DNA of 13,579 bases from an uncultured Bacteriovorax sp. (lineage in GTDB: Bacteria > Bdellovibrionota > Bacteriovoracia > Bacteriovoracales > Bacteriovoracaceae). Of this stretch, positions 8,901-13,579 are shown in pieces (the stretch's first letter is position 1; every line of letters starts with the position of its first letter). The notes beneath the pieces are model-generated. The model made no database searches. It was not told the origin of the DNA and saw nothing but the letters and a program-made list of their open reading frames with translations. A program made the position numbers and the translations under genes. The stretch covers positions 1-13,579 of the forward strand of contig CALUDF010000043.1 of NCBI GenBank assembly GCA_943914745.1. The letters run 5' to 3'.

Positions 8901-9168
8901 TGGTGATGTCGTGGTTTCTAAACTGCCAGTGGTTCTGTCGGCCATTGCGATGAAAGAGACGATTTCAAGTGCAATGGATCGTGGAGATGGAATCTATAGA
9001 GACATGAAGCTTAAAATCAGAAATGCTACGAATGAAGTGCTAAGCGATATGGTAGATTCTTTTGAGAAAAGTTTGAAAAAGAATTTTAAAGACGCTTATA
9101 ATAAGGGTAATGCATACAAAGCTGCACACAACCCATTCTTTATCCCAGAGCCAACAAATAACTTCTAA
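5914..9168 (+). CDS. large exported tetrad-repeat protein of unknown function
   Basis: A 1084-residue protein that I do not recognise as a named family. The ATG at 5914 has GGGAGA 7 bases upstream and gives a clear signal peptide (MRLLTRFFLMIAVALGVVQA, likely cut before Ser21). An upstream in-frame ATG at 5818 would only add 32 residues ahead of it. Order of regions: predicted coiled coil about 38-195, rich in A/E/K/Q/R; glycine every fourth residue 198-324; aromatic residues every fourth position 381-503; two probable beta-sandwich regions about 540-640 and 650-765 (FQPGETTNHNVVLRNFGF resembles CARDB-type domains). An alpha/beta region follows at about 774-885 (KVPVLVVNTDT, KVLVVIDDSN, STFLLIDD), then a helical tail ending NPFFIPEPTNNF. 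There are no cysteines. It is probably periplasmic or on the cell surface, perhaps structural or adhesive. It has its own promoter, and a terminator immediately follows its stop. Confidence 0.9.
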   Translation: MRLLTRFFLMIAVALGVVQASEIPGYIGNQSFRLADDSELNNVNRRAEDAKVDVARSEQAQAQIGDQIRVLEQQSKSLTDRMNSLVAEAASLKNVKATLVAKLEELKKAPEANVEAIPALEKEIASLDAQIQEKNKQAGQAKLEVGPINVRLDQVRNDFNLAGRKAEDARQRMQMAARQRDEYRNELIAALKKINNEGARVGQNDGSTDGADLSFRLGNERGNADGSNDGLSQGTVDGQDRFYRRGAEQGERDGSARARINGQKDGTLEGTNNGNNSAGSREGQAAGIKRADGSNAASVGIEQGKKAGLERAVSTGKVDGRNKGEAETTRSLESGELKAVNLNGSFAGSFQRRSPDYPGDFNGSNYRPNISQSKELMRKAFADGYVFTYRQYTRFEFQRRIDTDYNQRYDMAYKSAYDSAVSRDYPAHYDQGRRDADARAYNRDYPVIRAEAYRIAFDQFNSSPNRGSAEFKNSYASSESSAYAQRYEAIRSANFDKTEGDVFNANIAAQTEIYRQKRSAEVQAIYNSSAVLQFVSSEMLDGGIKGVALLDGVFQPGETTNHNVVLRNFGFKEATNVSVILENGQSAKLPSIPARSIVTIKGAVQGSINASLGAAFRSALRVTSTLSTQDAVEGRHFDKISSGILKDADQKSVRVAYPLLLSSLGLESQLLKGTKNKLKISLTNNSRREYKGELKIKLETNSQNPIITKEFGVIGSLQTTATVSDAEILIDAEQDAYRDIAISARIEQNGVVIGVLPQDFITMAKAQFADKGKVPVLVVNTDTKLNDFLDALSALGGSEKVSILDLSLQSLNAGTIANGLSQKVLVVIDDSNSSSMKSLNTFLGKSKSSTFLLIDDANAGLKNIQSLGSLKDATKLLFGKRSVHFTNPHRATGVLKSSAILQSSLRGFTADLALAQSLAMTPAELIAELKAKVTPENFNTPNDTIKVYSLKALSEVLAINVAYDESGGIFSRDKKWAKMIAEDGTLFHNALKAASAGDVVVSKLPVVLSAIAMKETISSAMDRGDGIYRDMKLKIRNATNEVLSDMVDSFEKSLKKNFKDAYNKGNAYKAAHNPFFIPEPTNNF
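6505..6885 (+). repeat. coding (G-x3)n tetrad repeat
   Basis: In the protein starting at 5914, glycine occupies 17 of the 20 positions 198, 202, 206 ... 274. The exceptions are 214, 242 and 258. The pattern continues with phase shifts to Gly324 (283/287, 300/304/308, 316/320/324). Many glycines are preceded by Asp (NDG, TDG, ADG, VDG, RDG, KDG). The nucleotide sequence is not a simple tandem repeat, so the period is kept at protein level. It recalls the 'deca-GX3' motif of Yae1/Lto1 proteins and the GxxxG helix of FliH. Confidence 0.9.
7054..7422 (+). repeat. coding (Y/F-x3)n tetrad repeat
   Basis: Following the glycine stretch, Tyr or Phe fills 14 of 20 positions of the series 381, 385, 389 ... 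457, such as Tyr405, 409, 413, 417, 425, 429, 441, 445 and 453. After a phase shift it fills six of nine positions in 471, 475 ... 503. The tetrapeptide RDYP occurs twice, 20 residues apart (423-426 and 443-446). The four-residue period continues while the repeated residue changes from glycine to aromatic. Confidence 0.85.
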
Positions 9169-9955
9169 GTTTATATGGCCGCTTCTTATAGGAGCGGCCT
9201 TTTTATTTTCACCTTCCTCTCATGCGGCCTTGAAAATTGCTGTCGTCGACACGGGCTTTTGCTCCGGGAAGGCCCAGCATCTCTCACAAAGTCACAAGGT
9301 TCTTCCTACAATTGATATGACTGAAAGCAATACGTATGATTGTGCTAAAGTCACTCCTAAAGAACTAAAGAGCTCAGGTCGCTTTCATGGGCAAAACGTT
9401 CTGAATGAATTCTTAAAATTTCTGCCTAGAAAGATTGAAGTGACGATCACTCCTTTGGTGGTCTACGACAAAACGGGCGCACAAACCCAAGAAGCTTGGA
9501 TGAAGGCGATCGCTTACATTGAAAAAGAAAAAGTAGATTTGGTGCTTACGGCTTCAGGCTTTATCTCTGATAAAAAACCAGTGAGTGAACTTCCTGGGAT
9601 TTGGTTTATCCCTTCGGGCAGGACTGAGCGGACAATCAAAAAAGAGACAGCACTCTTTCCTCAGAGCCTTGCGCCTAAACCAAACATCGTTATCATTGGC
9701 GACTATTTTGATAAAGGACAAATCATCTACGATCAAGCGCTTCTTTACCAGGATCACATTGATTACTATTTTCCCTCGGGGCATAAGTCTTTTCAGGGAT
9801 CTTCTCGAGCGGTGGCCGAAGCGATGGGAAAAGCCTTAGAGAAATGCTTTATTACTAAAGAAACAGGCGAGGCCCATTTGCTGCGTCTTTGTTTACTTAA
9901 GCACAGCAAGACCCTCAAAGACCCTATTCTTAAAAAAGAGTTCAAAACCTTCTAA
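9110..9955 (+). CDS. exported, diverged subtilisin-like (peptidase S8 fold) protein
   Basis: A 281-residue protein with a signal peptide whose core is FIWPLLIGAAFLF (21-33), likely cut after SHA (37-39). The mature part follows the subtilase order: IAVVDTGF (43-50, Asp47), RFHGQNVLNEF (91-101, His93), VDLVLTASG (142-150), then GIWFIPSG-R-T-E with FPQS and NIVIIGDYFDKG (163-203). Last come IDYYFPSG and SFQGSSRAVAEAMGKAL (227-243, Ser232). Asp47, His93 and Ser232 are thus in triad-like contexts, but where subtilisin has the oxyanion-hole Asn (AAGN), this has SGR with Arg171. It may be a poor or specialised protease or a non-catalytic relative. The ATG at 9110 is the only standard start ahead of the signal peptide. 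It overlaps the previous gene by 59 bases, and AAGGG lies only 2 bases away. Confidence 0.78.
   Translation: MHTKLHTTHSLSQSQQITSKFIWPLLIGAAFLFSPSSHAALKIAVVDTGFCSGKAQHLSQSHKVLPTIDMTESNTYDCAKVTPKELKSSGRFHGQNVLNEFLKFLPRKIEVTITPLVVYDKTGAQTQEAWMKAIAYIEKEKVDLVLTASGFISDKKPVSELPGIWFIPSGRTERTIKKETALFPQSLAPKPNIVIIGDYFDKGQIIYDQALLYQDHIDYYFPSGHKSFQGSSRAVAEAMGKALEKCFITKETGEAHLLRLCLLKHSKTLKDPILKKEFKTF
9177..9209 (+). terminator. intrinsic terminator of the large exported protein gene, inside the next coding region
   Basis: GGCCGCTTC (9177-9185), loop TTATA, then GGAGCGGCC (9191-9199) form a 9-bp stem with one G-T pair. It is followed by TTTTTATTTT. It starts 8 bases after the stop codon at 9168 and overlaps codons about 23-34 of the subtilisin-like gene, encoding the signal-peptide core. 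By shape it is a strong terminator. If the downstream start at 9110 is used, ribosomes would pass through the hairpin. Confidence 0.82.
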
Positions 9956-9984
9956 AAGAGGCTTTTTGGTGATACTCTAGGCCC

Positions 9985-11311
9985 ATGAAAGAATCAGTAT
10001 CCGCCGTATTTACCACCAATGACCAAATCTTTTTTATTAAGAGACAAAACTATCTCAATGTTTTTCCCGGGTACTATGCGACTCCGGGTGGAAAAGTGGA
10101 TGCGACAGATAGTGCGGAGGCTTTGCCTCATGCTCTTTGGCCCGCTCATATAAAGCCACAAATTCTTCATGCCCTCATCCGCGAAGTCAAAGAAGAGCTC
10201 AATTACGATTTAGTCGCTGCGCTTGAAAATGGGGAAGTCCTGGCGATTGAAGACATTGGCCTTGCTATCACTCCAGAGTTTAATCCTTACCGCTTTAAAA
10301 ATTATTATATTAAAATCCACTTAAAATCCCCTTGCGAGTTCAAACTTGACCCAAGTGAAGTAGAGTTTGGAGAGTGGAATACGCCAAAGAATTTACTCCA
10401 GCGCTATCATGAAGGCCTTATGCTGGCAGTTCCTCCAGCAGTCGTCCTTCTTAAAACTTTTGAAAAAAATCCTCTGCACAATACACCGATTGAAATGACC
10501 CTTCCTCACGACCCGGAAACGGAAGTGCCGATGATTGAGTCGATCTATGGAGTGAGACAGTTCTTACCGCTCTCGCACACATTTCCCCCAGCAAATCGCA
10601 CGAATTCTTTTATCATTGGTGATGACGACTCCATTAAATACTTAATTGACCCTTCTCCTCGCGATGAAGAGGAGTTAAAGAAATTTTTAAAGTCAGTGAA
10701 TAAAATTGGCTTTGAGCGAATTCTCATCACTCATCATCACCCTGATCATTACGAGTTCTCAAGGGATATTGCTCTTACTTATAAAGTTCCCATGGAGATG
10801 AGTGAGTTCACTTACACAATCATTGGGGCCGAATACTTTAAAGGTATCGAGGTTGTCCTTAGGCGTGAAGGCGATATTCTAACGAAGAGTTTAGGTCATG
10901 ATGTCATCGTGTACGAGGTTCCTGGCCACGATGAAGGCCAGCTTGCCCTTGCCCCAAGAAACTTAAGCTGGTTTTTGGCCGGTGATTTAATTCAGACCAT
11001 TGGAACAGTTGTGATTGGTGGCCCTGAAGGCGATATGAAGAAGTACTTCACCTCTCTTGAGAGAGTCATAGAGTTAAACCCAAAAAACATCATTCCTAGT
11101 CATGGGATCATTATTGGTGGGACTCATAAGATTTCTGAGACGCTTAAGCATAGAAAAGAGCGCGAAGGACAGATTAAAGAACTTTTGGGCCTAGGTCGCA
11201 ATTTGCAGCAGATTCTCGAAGTCGTCTACGTGGGGCTTAAGCCCGAGCTTCTACCGTATGCTTTAAAAACGATAGAAGCCCATATCACTAAGATCAACAA
11301 TGATGAGAAGG

Positions 11312-11322
<11 letters not shown>
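9985..11322 (+). CDS. NUDIX hydrolase-metallo-beta-lactamase fold fusion
   Basis: A 445-residue cytoplasmic two-domain protein. Residues 1-160 are NUDIX-like: ATPGGKVDATD (32-42), then a roughly 20-residue insertion and HALIREVKEELNYDL (62-76) with the metal-binding REVxEE. This split NUDIX box resembles the NUDT7/NUDT19 branch, some of which cleave CoA derivatives. Residues about 185-435 are a metallo-beta-lactamase domain of the LACTB2/glyoxalase-II-like kind. It has THHHPDH (249-255; His250, His252, Asp254, His255), PGHDEGQ (His315), LAGD (Asp334) and PSHG (His373), so the two-metal site looks complete. The natural substrates cannot be read from sequence. The gene starts 29 bp after the subtilisin-like gene with no clear ribosome-binding site, and is probably co-transcribed. 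Its last 11 bases overlap the convergent acs gene. Confidence 0.9.
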
Positions 11323-13180
<1,858 letters not shown>

Positions 13181-13202
13181 ATCTGATTCCTTTCATAAAT
13201 GT

Positions 13203-13234
13203 AGTTAAGTAATTTAATTTTAGACTACTTAACT
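13203..13234. repeat. perfect 9-bp inverted repeat at the acs promoter, possible operator
   Basis: AGTTAAGTA (13203-13211) and TACTTAACT (13226-13234) are exact reverse complements with a 14-base spacer and arm centres 23 bp apart. One arm lies in the -35/-10 spacer of the candidate acs promoter and the other at its expected transcription start. That is the usual place for a repressor site. Confidence 0.6.
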
Positions 13235-13246
13235 CGGCGATGACAA
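13217..13246 (-). promoter_or_regulatory. candidate acs promoter
   Basis: On the minus strand, TTGTCA (13246-13241) and TAAAAT (13222-13217) each match the sigma-70 consensus at 5 of 6 positions, with an 18-bp spacer. The expected start of transcription near 13210 gives a leader of about 30 bases to the acs ATG. Confidence 0.65.
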
Positions 13247-13377
13247 ATTTTTGAGGCGCAAACGAAGCTTAAAGACGCATTCTAATAAGCTAAAATCACA
13301 ATCAAAAGGGGATCTCAGAGCTATCCGCTCAAGTTTTTGACTATTTATCCGATAAAATAGATCAGATAGGAGTCTCT

Positions 13378-13579
13378 ATGAACATTTTTATAACCATTTT
13401 GAGTGTCATAGTCTTAAGTGCGAAGAGTTACGCTCAATTGTCATTTGATGTAGCTCTCTCACACGAGTCTGCTTCCTCATCGTCTTTAGGAAAAGGTCTT
13501 AAGGTTAGCGATTACCTAAAGTCAGGAGCAGTAACCTGTAATGAAGAAATGGGTTTAAAGCTCGCTGATCCTTCAATAA
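13378..13579 (+). CDS. exported protein of unknown function, 3' end outside window
   Basis: Sixty-seven codons are visible and open to the right edge. The ATG at 13378 is preceded by AGGAG at 13368-13372, 5 bases away. The protein begins MNIFITILSVIVLSAKSYA, a clear signal peptide probably cut before Gln20. A Ser-rich segment (HESASSSSLGKG) and KVSDYLKSGAVTCNEEMG follow. I do not recognise the family from this fragment. It is divergent from acs, sharing the 197-bp region 13181-13377. A short palindrome TTTATC-C-GATAAA at 13344-13356 lies just upstream. I could not find a convincing promoter for this gene. Confidence 0.8.
   Translation, partial: MNIFITILSVIVLSAKSYAQLSFDVALSHESASSSSLGKGLKVSDYLKSGAVTCNEEMGLKLADPSI

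Noticed and set aside
13337..13358. TTGACT and TAAAAT as a promoter of the right-edge gene
   Set aside because: They are only 10 bp apart, too close for a sigma-70 promoter; no -10 fits at the right distance.

Overview
The window is ordinary, gene-dense bacterial chromosome of moderate G+C (my impression is low to mid 40s %, not counted). The gene set best fits a member of the Bdellovibrionota, probably a Bacteriovoracaceae-like predatory or ex-predatory bacterium. It includes catabolism of amino acids and aromatic acids, a huge secreted repeat protein, a diverged secreted subtilisin-like protein and a NUDIX-metallo-beta-lactamase fusion. This placement is an inference from gene content; there is no rRNA here to prove it. 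I saw no tRNA, rRNA, CRISPR array, insertion sequence or phage gene.

Layout: (1) 1-1786, minus strand: a tightly coupled operon of an EthD-family small protein, an enoyl-CoA hydratase and a PaaG-like isomerase cut by the left edge. Junctions are a 1-base overlap and a 1-base gap. (2) 1787-1884: a divergent control region with a perfect 10-bp inverted repeat. (3) 1885-5674, plus strand: a DUF1304 membrane protein, then a large fused indolepyruvate:ferredoxin oxidoreductase that ends at a strong intrinsic terminator. (4) 5675-9168: a promoter and leader, then a 1084-residue exported protein. It has a coiled coil, a strict glycine-every-fourth-residue stretch, an aromatic-every-fourth-residue stretch, and probable beta-sandwich and alpha/beta regions. 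(5) 9110-9955: an exported, diverged subtilisin-like protein whose start overlaps the previous gene and whose signal-peptide codons contain that gene's terminator hairpin. (6) 9985-11322: NUDIX plus metallo-beta-lactamase fusion. (7) 11312-13180, minus strand: acetyl-CoA synthetase, overlapping the fusion gene tail to tail by 11 bp, with a promoter and 9-bp inverted repeat upstream. (8) 13378 to the right edge: the start of another exported protein.

How the genes may work together: the oxidoreductase makes aryl-acetyl-CoA from the 2-oxo acids of aromatic amino acids, PaaG-type and enoyl-CoA hydratase enzymes act in phenylacetyl-CoA breakdown, and acetyl-CoA synthetase activates acetate. The metabolic half of the window could therefore help burn aromatic amino acids, for example from prey protein. 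The envelope half (5914-9955) looks like a lineage-specific cell-surface locus. The most unusual items are the two-phase tetrad-repeat protein and the subtilisin-like gene with an embedded terminator.
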